Assembly (NCBI RefSeq): GCF_900108105.1
Contig: NZ_FNUR01000004.1
Coordinates: forward strand, 1 to 64,000
Direction: 5' to 3'
DNA length: 64,000 bases
From: Butyrivibrio sp. Su6
GTDB lineage: Bacteria > Bacillota > Clostridia > Lachnospirales > Lachnospiraceae
The notes under the pieces were generated by a model. The model was given only the letters and a program-made list of their open reading frames with translations, had not been told where the DNA came from and searched no databases. Both the position numbers and the translations under genes were made by a program. Within the stretch, counting starts at the first letter, position 1; each line of letters opens with the position of its first letter. This document shows, in pieces, positions 42,262 through 49,890 of this stretch.

Positions 42262-42906
42262 TCAATTATTTAAGATATTGACGCTCTCTATAACTATTTC
42301 CGGTTCCGTCAGGTGAATATAATGAGTGCTTTTCTTAGCCTGGATCCATATTGCTCTTTTCGAATACCCTAAATACTCTTTCATGATCTCCTGCCACAGT
42401 TGTTCGATCCTGGCGGCAAAAGGCGGTGCCTGACACATCACTTTCTTTACAAAGCCTTTCATTCCAAGCTTAGTAAGCGTTTCTAAAAAAAAAAAGTTTT
42501 TACTCTTATCTACTCCGGATTTTTTAAACTCCTTCGCAGTTAATTCCTTCTTAAATCTATTATCTTCTGTAGTTAATGGGTCCAAAAGAATTAGTCCCTT
42601 TACCATCTCCGGATAGAGACCACAGAACTCGCTGGCATACAGTCCTCCCTGCGAATGTCCTATTATCACCAGCTTTTCATCATGCGGGATTTCATCTAGG
42701 AGATTCATTAATTCTTTAGCAATATTCGTAGGCGTTCTTTCTTTATCACTCTTATCACTGTGATTTATCCCGGCTCTTTCATAGACAAGCACACCGTGAT
42801 TCTCTCCAAGTTCTCTTGCAAGCGCTTCCCATTCAGCTATGCATGCTCCAAGGCCCATTTCTATTACGATATCTACAGTTTTACTTCCAAAAATCTTATA
42901 ATTCAT
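42262..42906 (-). CDS. alpha/beta-hydrolase, shortened
   Basis: 214 aa. The nucleophile elbow GHSQGGLYASEF, the acid region LILLDPLTTEDN and the histidine region KKSTHYIHLTEPE are present. The lid segment between QAPPF and IEQLWQEIMKEYLG is about 50 residues shorter than in relatives of 270-280 aa, so an internal deletion is likely. A run of eleven T in the coding strand (42485-42495) encodes FFF-Leu and is slip-prone. RBS AAAAGAGGAATGC. Confidence 0.75.
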   Translation of the reverse strand: MNYKIFGSKTVDIVIEMGLGACIAEWEALARELGENHGVLVYERAGINHSDKSDKERTPTNIAKELMNLLDEIPHDEKLVIIGHSQGGLYASEFCGLYPEMVKGLILLDPLTTEDNRFKKELTAKEFKKSGVDKSKNFFFLETLTKLGMKGFVKKVMCQAPPFAARIEQLWQEIMKEYLGYSKRAIWIQAKKSTHYIHLTEPEIVIESVNILNN

Positions 42907-42948
42907 GATAGCATTCCTCTTTTCGATTCATCCTATCATCCTCAAAAT

Positions 42949-42990
42949 AAAACAGACCCAAATACACTTATTTGAGCCTGTTCTGCACTT
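42949..42990 (-). terminator. conserved hairpin element E8 (terminator-like)
   Basis: Arms AACAG..CAAAT / ATTTG..CTGTT, loop ACACTT, tail GCACTTATAAT. It lies 25 bp after the phosphotransferase stop at 43015. Confidence 0.7.
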
Positions 42991-43014
42991 ATAATATTAT
43001 ATTTATTTCAACGT

Positions 43015-43989
43015 TTACAGAACACTAAATGCCATGTCATACATTTCTCCGGCATCATTGGTATTTCTAATATAATTTGGCTCATCCGGCTCATATCTGA
43101 CATATTTTTCAACTTCTTCAATAAGGGCCAGGTAACATATCGCTAATGCGTATCTGATCTCTGTCTCTCCAGAAAGAACCAGTTTTTCTTCGGCAGTCTC
43201 ATTATAGATATCAAGCTCTTTCTGTTTTGTTGACAACGGTGCTTTTTGCCCGGTACCAAGGGTTATGAAATCAGCTACAGGATCACCCCAAAAACCTCGC
43301 TCAGGATCAATCCAGCAGATCTTGCCATCGTGATAAAGGACATTACTGTCCCAAAGATCAAAATTCACCATTCGGCAAGGTACACTCTTAAGGAGCTCTG
43401 CATGTTTATCAATATATGAAATGAACTTCTCCCCATCCGGTGTCTCGTACCCAAGCTCCTTGCAATCCTTAACGAGATTCCCTGCCATGGACTTTAGTGC
43501 ATCATACCATGTATCGTGGAGTCCGGATTGCCTGTAACCAAACCTGTCATTTTTGATCCTGTGTATCTTGGTAAGCATTTCTATTTTCTGCTTCTGAACG
43601 TTTTTGTATTCATTATCCGAGAAGTTTACTGCCCACAAGGGTTCTCCTTCCATCATCTGCATGATAAAGCAATTACTCTTCACAATATCTTTTGAAAAAT
43701 CAGATACATACACTTCCGGGCAAAGAATATCTGTGTTCTCATGCATCATCCTATACCAGAACACTTCTGATTCCATCATGTTTTTCTCATATGAAAGAAC
43801 CGTAGCACCCTCCGGAGGAGCTATCTTGAGGGCAAAACTCTTTCCGTCATCAAGTATTACCTTATATGCAGAATTGAACTCTCCATTACCAAGTGGTGCT
43901 ATATCTGACACATTCCCAAGCTTATGGAATGCGAAAAGCTCCTTTATTTCTTCTAGGGTTGCTTCATATTTCGTTTTACTCTTTATCAT
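43015..43989 (-). CDS. aminoglycoside phosphotransferase-like (APH) protein
   Basis: 324 aa from ATG 43989 (RBS GAGAGGAGTCAGG). PLGNGEFNSAYKVILDDGKSFALKIA is the nucleotide loop with Lys; CRMVNFDLWDSNVLYHDGKICWIDPERG is the catalytic Brenner-type loop (NFDLWDSN) with the metal-binding DPE. It probably phosphorylates a small hydroxyl compound, possibly an antibiotic or choline-like metabolite. It overlaps the GNAT gene upstream by 14 bp. Confidence 0.85.
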   Translation of the reverse strand: MIKSKTKYEATLEEIKELFAFHKLGNVSDIAPLGNGEFNSAYKVILDDGKSFALKIAPPEGATVLSYEKNMMESEVFWYRMMHENTDILCPEVYVSDFSKDIVKSNCFIMQMMEGEPLWAVNFSDNEYKNVQKQKIEMLTKIHRIKNDRFGYRQSGLHDTWYDALKSMAGNLVKDCKELGYETPDGEKFISYIDKHAELLKSVPCRMVNFDLWDSNVLYHDGKICWIDPERGFWGDPVADFITLGTGQKAPLSTKQKELDIYNETAEEKLVLSGETEIRYALAICYLALIEEVEKYVRYEPDEPNYIRNTNDAGEMYDMAFSVL

Positions 43990-44527
43990 CCTGACTCCTC
44001 TCCTGCCCTTTCTCTTTTTCCCACTCCGTACGCGAAATTGCATACGCGTAAGATATTTCATTCTTGGGATCAGGGTATTCTTTCACTTTTTTCATACCAT
44101 TGCCCATAGCTGTTGAGTAGGAGCCAATATTGGTATACTTCATATAAGAGTAAATCTTATCATAATCTGTATTCTCAAATGCCCAGTCTCTGCATGCGCG
44201 CGCAGCTTCTTTTGCAAATCCCTGTCTCCAGAATTTCTTGTTAATGTGGTAGCCTATTTCTGGCAGCAATTCTCCGTCAATATTCTGGATAGTAATACCA
44301 CAATCGCCTATGAATTCTCCTGTCTTTTTAAGTGTGACTGCCCAAAGGCCGAATCCATAGGTTTTATAATTATCAAGATTCCAGGTTATCCATCCCATTG
44401 TCTTCTCTTTATCAAACGGGGCAGGATAATGCTGCATAGTCTCAGGATCGGATAATATTTCATACAAGGCATCAAAGTCATCTACAGTGAATTCTCTGAG
44501 GATCAATCTCTCCGTTTCTATTTTCAT
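43976..44527 (-). CDS. GNAT acetyltransferase (RimJ/RimL-like)
   Basis: 183 aa from ATG 44527 (RBS CAGGGAGGTTACT, shared with the duplicated cassette). ETERLILREFTVDDFDALYEIL, acetyl-CoA motif KKFWRQGFAKEAARAC, and DKIYSYMKYTNIGSYSTAMGNGMKK are typical. It lies downstream of the 68-aa Cys protein copy B and overlaps the phosphotransferase start. Confidence 0.9.
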   Translation of the reverse strand: MKIETERLILREFTVDDFDALYEILSDPETMQHYPAPFDKEKTMGWITWNLDNYKTYGFGLWAVTLKKTGEFIGDCGITIQNIDGELLPEIGYHINKKFWRQGFAKEAARACRDWAFENTDYDKIYSYMKYTNIGSYSTAMGNGMKKVKEYPDPKNEISYAYAISRTEWEKEKGQERSQDDKE

Positions 44528-44532
44528 AGTAA

Positions 44533-44774
44533 CCTCCCTGATCATTCAAACTAATCAATTATTTTGTTTGGCCATTTACAGATTCCCACCTCAAGTGCTC
44601 TTTCTTCCTTAAGATGAAAATCTGCATATTTACAGTACCAACAGCCTTTCAAGCTTGGAATCGCATCCTCTCTTGGGGTGTATGCAGGGCAGATATCCTC
44701 TGGCCATACACTTCCCTCTCTCTTGGGAATATCGTAATTGTTTGATTTATTATCCATTAAAAGTAACTCTCCTT
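44533..44774 (-). repeat. duplicated 242-bp cassette, copy B
   Basis: Same length and almost the same sequence as 28247-28488, with the same borders (CCTCCCTG at the left, CTCTCCTT at the right on the plus strand). Confidence 0.85.
44551..44757 (-). CDS. small cysteine-containing protein, 68 aa, copy B
   Basis: Starts MDNKSNNYDIPKREGSVWPE and has the same four Cys as copy A (28265-28471). RBS AAGGAGAGTTACTTTTA. Conservation of almost every residue between the copies argues for a recent duplication or selection. Function unknown. Confidence 0.8.
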   Translation of the reverse strand: MDNKSNNYDIPKREGSVWPEDICPAYTPREDAIPSLKGCWYCKYADFHLKEERALEVGICKWPNKIID

Positions 44775-44848
44775 ATAATGAACTTCCGCTCTCGCATTCG
44801 CTCGCCGGAAGACGCGCGAACCAAGCTCAAAAGTACTTCGCTAGGTTC

Positions 44849-45598
44849 TTACAGCCTAAAGTCCATATAACTATCCATAACTTCAGAATATCTGCTCTTT
44901 GTCACAGGTATCTGTTCCCCACCGCGAAGCGTAATATCTATCTTTGTCAATTTATCAATCGCTGCTATATTCACAGCTATTGATTCATGGCATCTTACAA
45001 AATCTTTGCTTGGATGGTTCTCTGAAAGATATTCAGCAAATCCTATCCTTAAAGTTGGGGTTGATATGATCTCACCATTATCCATGTGATATGAGACCAC
45101 GTGATTGCGATATTCTATATAAAGAATGTCACTAAGGTGCAGGGTCTGCATACCACCCTTGATCTTTATACAAACACTTTTATCACTACCAATATCCACG
45201 CGGGAAATTGCCAGATCAAGAGTTGAAAAGAACTTTTCCTTTTCAATCGGCTTCAAAATATAATTTATGGGATTTACATCAAAAGACTCCAGCGCATATG
45301 AGCTCTCAGAAGTTGCAAAAATGATCTGGGCATCCGGCTGATTCCACCGTAGTTCTCTGGCAGCCTGTATTCCTGTAACCATTGGCATAACTATATCCAA
45401 AATGTAAATATGGGGCCTGTAATGCTCGCACTCCTCTATAAGTGTGTCCGGGTGATCAAATACCCTGACATGTGCTTTTATAGATTTTTTCTTCAAATAG
45501 TCCTGAAGAAGGACATGTACCTTTTCCCGATCAGACTTGTCATCATCACATATAGCAATACGTAATTCAGAATCCTCAATAAAATCCTTATTTTCCAT
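44849..45598 (-). CDS. LytTR response regulator (orphan)
   Basis: 249 aa. Receiver domain 10-130: AICDDDKSD, the phosphoacceptor in YILDIVMPMVTG, conserved Lys in INYILKPIEKEK. LytTR DNA-binding domain 150-249: LSDILYIEYRNHVVSYHMDNG and FVRCHESIAVNIAAIDKL. No kinase is adjacent; the AgrC-like kinases at 4247 and 16491 are candidates. No clear RBS was identified before 45598. Confidence 0.92.
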   Translation of the reverse strand: MENKDFIEDSELRIAICDDDKSDREKVHVLLQDYLKKKSIKAHVRVFDHPDTLIEECEHYRPHIYILDIVMPMVTGIQAARELRWNQPDAQIIFATSESSYALESFDVNPINYILKPIEKEKFFSTLDLAISRVDIGSDKSVCIKIKGGMQTLHLSDILYIEYRNHVVSYHMDNGEIISTPTLRIGFAEYLSENHPSKDFVRCHESIAVNIAAIDKLTKIDITLRGGEQIPVTKSRYSEVMDSYMDFRL

Positions 45599-45667
45599 AT
45601 AACCCCCTGTAATAGTATGATTGACTATATCAAACCAATTATATCAGAGTTTTTCATTCTTAAAGTC

Positions 45668-46003
45668 TCATTTGCCCTCAAGTCTGCGTTTTGCATCAGA
45701 ATTAGTACTGATAATCTGGGAAAGCTTTGAGCATGCATTCATTTCATGGCAATCTCCACAAGTCTCAACTTTTCTTCCCAGTGCGCACTGTCTGATCTCG
45801 CACATGGACTGGCAATATGGGAACTTCACCCCCGTAAGCCTGCAGCCTACGCAGTTGATCATGTCGGGTGTTATTTCTACACCATTGAGCTTTGACCACT
45901 CTTTGGCCACTTTTGCTCTTAGATCGTTGTTGTCATTAACTGTTGCTATACGCGCTTCACACTGTTCACAATCAAGTCCGCAAAATGCGATATAATCTGT
46001 CAT
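45668..46003 (-). CDS. DUF3795 Cys-rich protein
   Basis: 111 aa. IAFCGLDCEQCEARIAT, INCVGCRLTGVKFPYCQSMCEIRQCA and ETCGDCHEMNACSKL give the typical DUF3795 cysteine pattern, which probably binds metal. RBS GGAAAAGGAGATTAGCC. Function unknown. Confidence 0.88.
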   Translation of the reverse strand: MTDYIAFCGLDCEQCEARIATVNDNNDLRAKVAKEWSKLNGVEITPDMINCVGCRLTGVKFPYCQSMCEIRQCALGRKVETCGDCHEMNACSKLSQIISTNSDAKRRLEGK

Positions 46004-46062
46004 GGCTAATCTCCTTTTCCAAATATGTTTTTCTCTTCCTGTTCTAACTTTATCACCAAATA

Positions 46063-46111
46063 AAAACAGACCTTATCACTTACACTAATAAAGGTCTGTT
46101 TTACACTTACT
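46063..46111 (-). terminator. conserved hairpin element E9 (terminator-like)
   Basis: Arms AAAACAGACCTT / AAGGTCTGTTTT, loop ATCACTTACACTAATA, tail ACACTTACT. It lies 22 bp after the DUF998 stop. Confidence 0.8.
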
Positions 46112-46132
46112 TTTATGCTTTTTGGGAGCTGC

Positions 46133-46756
46133 TTAGTCAAAGTTCTTTCCAAATTTTCCAAGTAGCAAAAACGTTCCCAGCACTGCATTGAAGGTTACTG
46201 CCGAAAAGGTGCTGAATCTCTCAAATAGCCCGAATACTGCCTTTGGCATGATTCCTGTCCCAATAGGTCCAAGCAGCATTGCAGCAAGGCACACACATGC
46301 CCAGATAAAAAGAGATTTCATCCCTTCTTTTTTTGCTCCAATTATTGACAGGATCAGCGCCGTCAGTGAAAAGATCACCACAAGGGCAGTCACTATAAGG
46401 TGCATCACGTTCTGAGGGTGACTACTGTCAGCATCTGCCACCCATGGAAAGAGTTTATAACCAACATCAGAAATCCATTCCATAGCTGCAAAGAAATATA
46501 TTCCCAGCCTCAAAATCTTAATCTTAAGATTCTGAGATGCCACGCAGACAGCCATGATAGAAACAAGTCCACAAGGTCCATACAAGGCATTCAGCTGCCC
46601 TGCAAGCTCCGCAGATGGAGCTCCAACAGCACTTAGATCACTTACCGCCATGCTGAGCCAGTCATACCCCGGATAGGCAAGAGGCGAAAACACAACCATT
46701 GCCGTGTATGAAAGCAAACTGATAATTCCACAAATACCAAGTTTTGATAATTTCAT
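46133..46756 (-). CDS. DUF998 integral membrane protein
   Basis: 207 aa with six membrane segments. YPGYDWLSMAVSDLSAVGAPSA after helix 1 and MLLGPIGTGIMPKAVFGLFERFSTFS near the end are DUF998 features. RBS CAAAAGGAGATACATTT. Function unknown. Confidence 0.82.
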   Translation of the reverse strand: MKLSKLGICGIISLLSYTAMVVFSPLAYPGYDWLSMAVSDLSAVGAPSAELAGQLNALYGPCGLVSIMAVCVASQNLKIKILRLGIYFFAAMEWISDVGYKLFPWVADADSSHPQNVMHLIVTALVVIFSLTALILSIIGAKKEGMKSLFIWACVCLAAMLLGPIGTGIMPKAVFGLFERFSTFSAVTFNAVLGTFLLLGKFGKNFD

Positions 46757-46801
46757 AAATGTATCTCCTTTTGGGGTCTTGCCTTAGTATGATGTGCCTT
46801 T

Positions 46802-47716
46802 TCAAGCATGTGTTATTGCCTGCATCATATATTCATCGCCGCGGCTATCCTCAAAGAACTTCCCTTGTACAAAGAACGTAGTGTCTTCCTCATGGAGCTC
46901 GCTCTTTACAAAGCCACTGGTATCCTTCGGTGTAAAGCAAAGAACAACTTTCTTTACCTGCGATCCAAATGCCCTGATAACCTCATCTACTGCCCCGGCA
47001 CCAATGATTGTGTGTAAGATCAGTGTGTCATCCTCCACTTCAGCAATAGCGTAGCTGTTGCACTCCTCAATATAGAACAGGTTCTCCGTCATGAACTGCG
47101 ACAGATAGAACATATACAATCCGGGATTATCGACCATATAAAGCTGAGCGTTCTGTTTTTTTGTATCTAAAATCTCTACAGTCCTGTCGAAATCAATCTT
47201 ATCCCTAAGCAGTACATTTTGTGCAGTGCATTCGCCAGATATTGTCACATCTTTTGTAAACTGATATTCTTTTGCTTCTCTAAACCCAAATTTTGGATAA
47301 AACTCAAGTACAGAATCATTGGCAAAAAGATATATCCCATCTACTTTTCCGTCATAATCTTTCATGACCTCTTCCATCAGGGCTCTTGCATACCCTTTTC
47401 CTCTGTAGTCATCATCTGTCATGATCGTTCCAAGTTGTATAAGCTTAACCAGCTTACCCTTATAGTTCATATTGCAGGCGTTGACTGAAACATTTGAAAC
47501 AACCTCTCCGTCTAACACCACCGAATATGGGATGTAGTTGTCCTTCCAAAATCCATTTCTATACCAGTTTTCGAAGTTAAGCCCAAAAGTCCTTTCCGCC
47601 AATCTGTTAAAAGATGCTCTAAGAGCTTCATTGTTTCTATAATTCTTTTCTATGCAAAAGTCCTTAGTCCCATCTGCTCTCTTCATAGCATTCTTAATTA
47701 TTGTATCTTGCATCAT
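46802..47716 (-). CDS. GNAT acetyltransferase (Eis-like)
   Basis: About 304 aa from ATG 47716 (GGAGGGGAAATAG upstream); the longest frame starts 102 nt earlier without RBS. GNAT motif DDYRGKGYARALMEEVM and FYPKFGFREAKEYQF sit in the first half. The second half has a C-terminal domain like Eis enzymes. Eis-type proteins can acetylate amine drugs; the real substrate here is unknown. Confidence 0.85.
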   Translation of the reverse strand: MMQDTIIKNAMKRADGTKDFCIEKNYRNNEALRASFNRLAERTFGLNFENWYRNGFWKDNYIPYSVVLDGEVVSNVSVNACNMNYKGKLVKLIQLGTIMTDDDYRGKGYARALMEEVMKDYDGKVDGIYLFANDSVLEFYPKFGFREAKEYQFTKDVTISGECTAQNVLLRDKIDFDRTVEILDTKKQNAQLYMVDNPGLYMFYLSQFMTENLFYIEECNSYAIAEVEDDTLILHTIIGAGAVDEVIRAFGSQVKKVVLCFTPKDTSGFVKSELHEEDTTFFVQGKFFEDSRGDEYMMQAITHA

Positions 47717-47735
47717 ACTATTTCCCCTCCAGTGC

Positions 47736-48017
47736 TCAATCACAGTCAAATATTGCCTTGCTCTCAAGTCTGTCTCCATAAGTATCCTTCCACTTCTTAT
47801 GCACCTCAGATGCATCAAAGCTATTTAGTCCTTCCGCTGACAGATTCATCTCTATCATGATGCTGTATCTGTTCTCTCTGGTACTGTTGGACTTATGTAT
47901 CACAAATGACTCCACACCTGGGATTTCCAACGTAGCGCCAAACAACTCCTGGATCTCTGGGAGTAATTTCTCCGTATCGCGCCTATCTTTAAACTTAACA
48001 ATTATGTAATGCTTCAT
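47736..48017 (-). CDS. Dabb (stress-responsive A/B barrel) protein
   Basis: 93 aa. IIVKFKDRRDTEKLLPEIQELF, VESFVIHKSNSTRENRYSIMIEM and FDASEVHKKWKDTYGDRLES fit a single Dabb domain, a dimeric barrel. RBS CAAAGGAGATTTGACTA. Function unknown. It precedes the Eis-like gene by 20 bp. Confidence 0.88.
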   Translation of the reverse strand: MKHYIIVKFKDRRDTEKLLPEIQELFGATLEIPGVESFVIHKSNSTRENRYSIMIEMNLSAEGLNSFDASEVHKKWKDTYGDRLESKAIFDCD

Positions 48018-48033
48018 TAGTCAAATCTCCTTT

Positions 48034-48054
48034 GGACTGTTTTGCACTGATTTA
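48034..48054 (-). repeat. half copy of the hairpin element
   Basis: GGACTGTTTTGCACTGATTTA resembles the right arm and tail of the element family, but no left arm is present. It lies about 57 bp after the ABC-F stop, so the original element may have been cut by the arrival of the Dabb gene. Confidence 0.5.
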
Positions 48055-48111
48055 CTTCTTTAGCAGCTTTTTTGCCTTGGCGCACCGCTTAAAGTACACT
48101 ACATGCTCCAA

Positions 48112-49578
48112 TCAAGCCAGTACAGGTATAATTTTTCCTGATTCTATACAATATCTATCTGTTGCTATCCTATCAACAAAGACCTTATCGTGAGACGTAA
48201 ACAAAAGCGTTCCCTCATACTCCATTAACATTTTCTCAAGAGCCTCTACCGACGGAATATCCAGGTAATTAGTAGGTTCATCAAATATCAACAGATTAAC
48301 ATCTGACACAAAAAGCATGGCAAAAGAGAGCTTCATGCGCTCGCCACCGGAAAGCTCAAATGCCTTTTTATTCATATCTCTTTCTGATAATAAGAGACGG
48401 GCAAGTACTATCCTGGAAAGGCTCTCGCTCTGGATACTGACTCTGCGCACATTTTCAAGCACTGTCTGTTCAAGATCAATCTGTGACATGTTCTGCCTGG
48501 CATATCCAATTTTCGCTCCGGGAACAATATGTATTCCCTCATACTTGTCACTTATCAACTCAAGAAGTGTTGTCTTTCCCACACCATTTCCACCGATAAG
48601 AGCTACCTTGCTGCCATTTCTGATAATAAAGTCAGCATCATCAAATATCATATGGTCATCATAATGAAAAGAAATATGCTCTCCTCTAATGACAATAGGA
48701 TTCCTTGGTGGATTGGTCAGTCTGAAATCCGGTCTTGCTGTGAGTTCTTCCTTCGGTTTCTCTTTAACCTCCATATGTTCAATGCGCCTGAGCACATTTG
48801 TGGCACTTTTTTCTATTCCTCGCGCTTTGTCTTCAGGCTTCCTGTTGCCGCATAAGCTGATGGCCTTTGCCTCGCTTGAAGTAAGATTCCTTGGTTTTTT
48901 CTCAACAGTTTTTGCCTTTGCTTTTTTCTGAGTATAAACCCTCTGAAGCCGCTTTTTCTCTGCCTGGTAGTTCTCATACTCTGACTGCATGGCTTTAAAC
49001 TGTTCTTCTTTTTGAATTACATAGTCATCATAATTACCCGAATAACAGTTAAGCTTTCCAAAAGAAATCTCTACTATACGGTCACATATATCATTCAGTA
49101 CCGATCTGTCATGACTGATCATTACCAGCGTTTCTATTTCTTTTAACCGCTTCTTTAGCATCTCCACGCCTTCATAATCAAGGTTTGATGTCGGCTCATC
49201 CAAAAAAGCTACTGCATGAGGACATGAAAATAACTGAGCAAGCCTGATCCTTGTGTCTTCACCGCCACTTACATTATCCTGCCAAAGCTTTTGGCTTACG
49301 CCCATTTTGCCCGCTTCGCTAAAGTCTGTCTCGTAGTATGCGTCGCTCCCGCCAAACTGTTCAAAACAGAAAGGCTCACAGTCTCTTGAAACGAAGCCTT
49401 TAGTTGGCTCTAATTCACCTGAAAGGATTTTAAGGAGCGTAGTCTTTCCAGCACCATTCATTCCAACAAGCCCAACTTTCTCGCCTTCATACAGGTAAAA
49501 TCTGTCAAAATCTAGAACTGTCTGCTCACCAAATGAATGTGCTATATTCTCTGCTTTAATCAGTAATCTCTTAGACAT
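48112..49578 (-). CDS. ABC-F ATPase (antibiotic resistance type)
   Basis: 488 aa from ATG 49578 (RBS GGGAGG, located in the loop of a small hairpin). Two ATPase domains: GMNGAGKTTLL, NVSGGEDTRIRLAQ and VAFLDEPTSNLDYEG; then GGNGVGKTTLL, FELSGGERMKLSFAML and LLIFDEPTNYLDIPS. A charged linker of about 75 residues joins them and there is no membrane domain. Such proteins act on ribosomes and often displace antibiotics. A 300-bp leader with an upstream ORF suggests attenuation control. Confidence 0.9.
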   Translation of the reverse strand: MSKRLLIKAENIAHSFGEQTVLDFDRFYLYEGEKVGLVGMNGAGKTTLLKILSGELEPTKGFVSRDCEPFCFEQFGGSDAYYETDFSEAGKMGVSQKLWQDNVSGGEDTRIRLAQLFSCPHAVAFLDEPTSNLDYEGVEMLKKRLKEIETLVMISHDRSVLNDICDRIVEISFGKLNCYSGNYDDYVIQKEEQFKAMQSEYENYQAEKKRLQRVYTQKKAKAKTVEKKPRNLTSSEAKAISLCGNRKPEDKARGIEKSATNVLRRIEHMEVKEKPKEELTARPDFRLTNPPRNPIVIRGEHISFHYDDHMIFDDADFIIRNGSKVALIGGNGVGKTTLLELISDKYEGIHIVPGAKIGYARQNMSQIDLEQTVLENVRRVSIQSESLSRIVLARLLLSERDMNKKAFELSGGERMKLSFAMLFVSDVNLLIFDEPTNYLDIPSVEALEKMLMEYEGTLLFTSHDKVFVDRIATDRYCIESGKIIPVLA

Positions 49579-49581
49579 ATA

Positions 49582-49600
49582 CAAGCCTCCCTTGTCGGCT
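49582..49600 (-). promoter_or_regulatory. RBS-sequestering hairpins of the ABC-F gene
   Basis: ACAAG-GGAGG-CTTGT forms a small stem with the Shine-Dalgarno in the loop. A second AT-rich stem (GGCT..TTTAGT / ACTAAA..AGCC) lies just upstream, at about 49595-49628. Confidence 0.45.
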
Positions 49601-49614
49601 TTTTAGTAAAAAAA

Positions 49615-49752
49615 CTAAATAAATAGCCTATCCTGCGTACGCAAAATAGACTCATACAAAAAAGACCTATATATGACAGGCTTAGAATGCATGATAATCC
49701 AATTTAAGCGTACACATAACACTGCTATCAGAAATAGCAGCAACATCAACAT
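49615..49752 (-). CDS. possible leader peptide upstream of the ABC-F gene, 45 aa
   Basis: ATG 49752 follows TTTAGGTGAAC. The product has a very hydrophobic start (MLMLLLFLIAVLCVRLNWII) and ends 36 nt before the ABC-F start. A 7-bp hairpin CTGCTAT / ATAGCAG overlaps its first codons and a GTACGC / GCGTAC pair could close a longer structure. ABC-F resistance genes are often controlled by ribosome stalling on leader ORFs; that role is inferred here. No other gene lies in 49579-49878. Confidence 0.4.
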   Translation of the reverse strand: MLMLLLFLIAVLCVRLNWIIMHSKPVIYRSFLYESILRTQDRLFI

Positions 49753-49848
49753 GTTCACCTAAATCAAATTATCTAATAATCATTCCTTCACCCTACGAAA
49801 AATCGCCCTTTCATTTATAAAAAGATGATAGCATATGCTCCAGCTCAG

Positions 49849-49890
49849 AACAAGCCTTTACACTGATTTAGGCTTGTTTTACACTGATTT
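49849..49890 (-). terminator. conserved hairpin element E10, overlaps GH95 stop
   Basis: Arms AACAAGCCT / AGGCTTGTT, loop TTACACTGATTT, tail TTACACTGATTT. The tail is an exact repeat of the loop and supplies the GH95 stop codon (49879-49881). Confidence 0.8.

Noticed and set aside
46006-46188. 60-codon ORF at the end of the DUF998 gene
   Set aside because: It overlaps the DUF998 coding end and hairpin E9 and has no RBS.
17891-49578. Integrative element or prophage
   Set aside because: No integrase, transposase, recombinase, phage or conjugation genes and no terminal repeats were seen; the island may still have moved by homologous recombination.
8130-49890. Hairpin repeats as integron attC sites of a cassette array
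   Set aside because: They have U-runs and perfect stems like terminators, lack attC core sites (GTTRRRY) and no integrase gene is visible.
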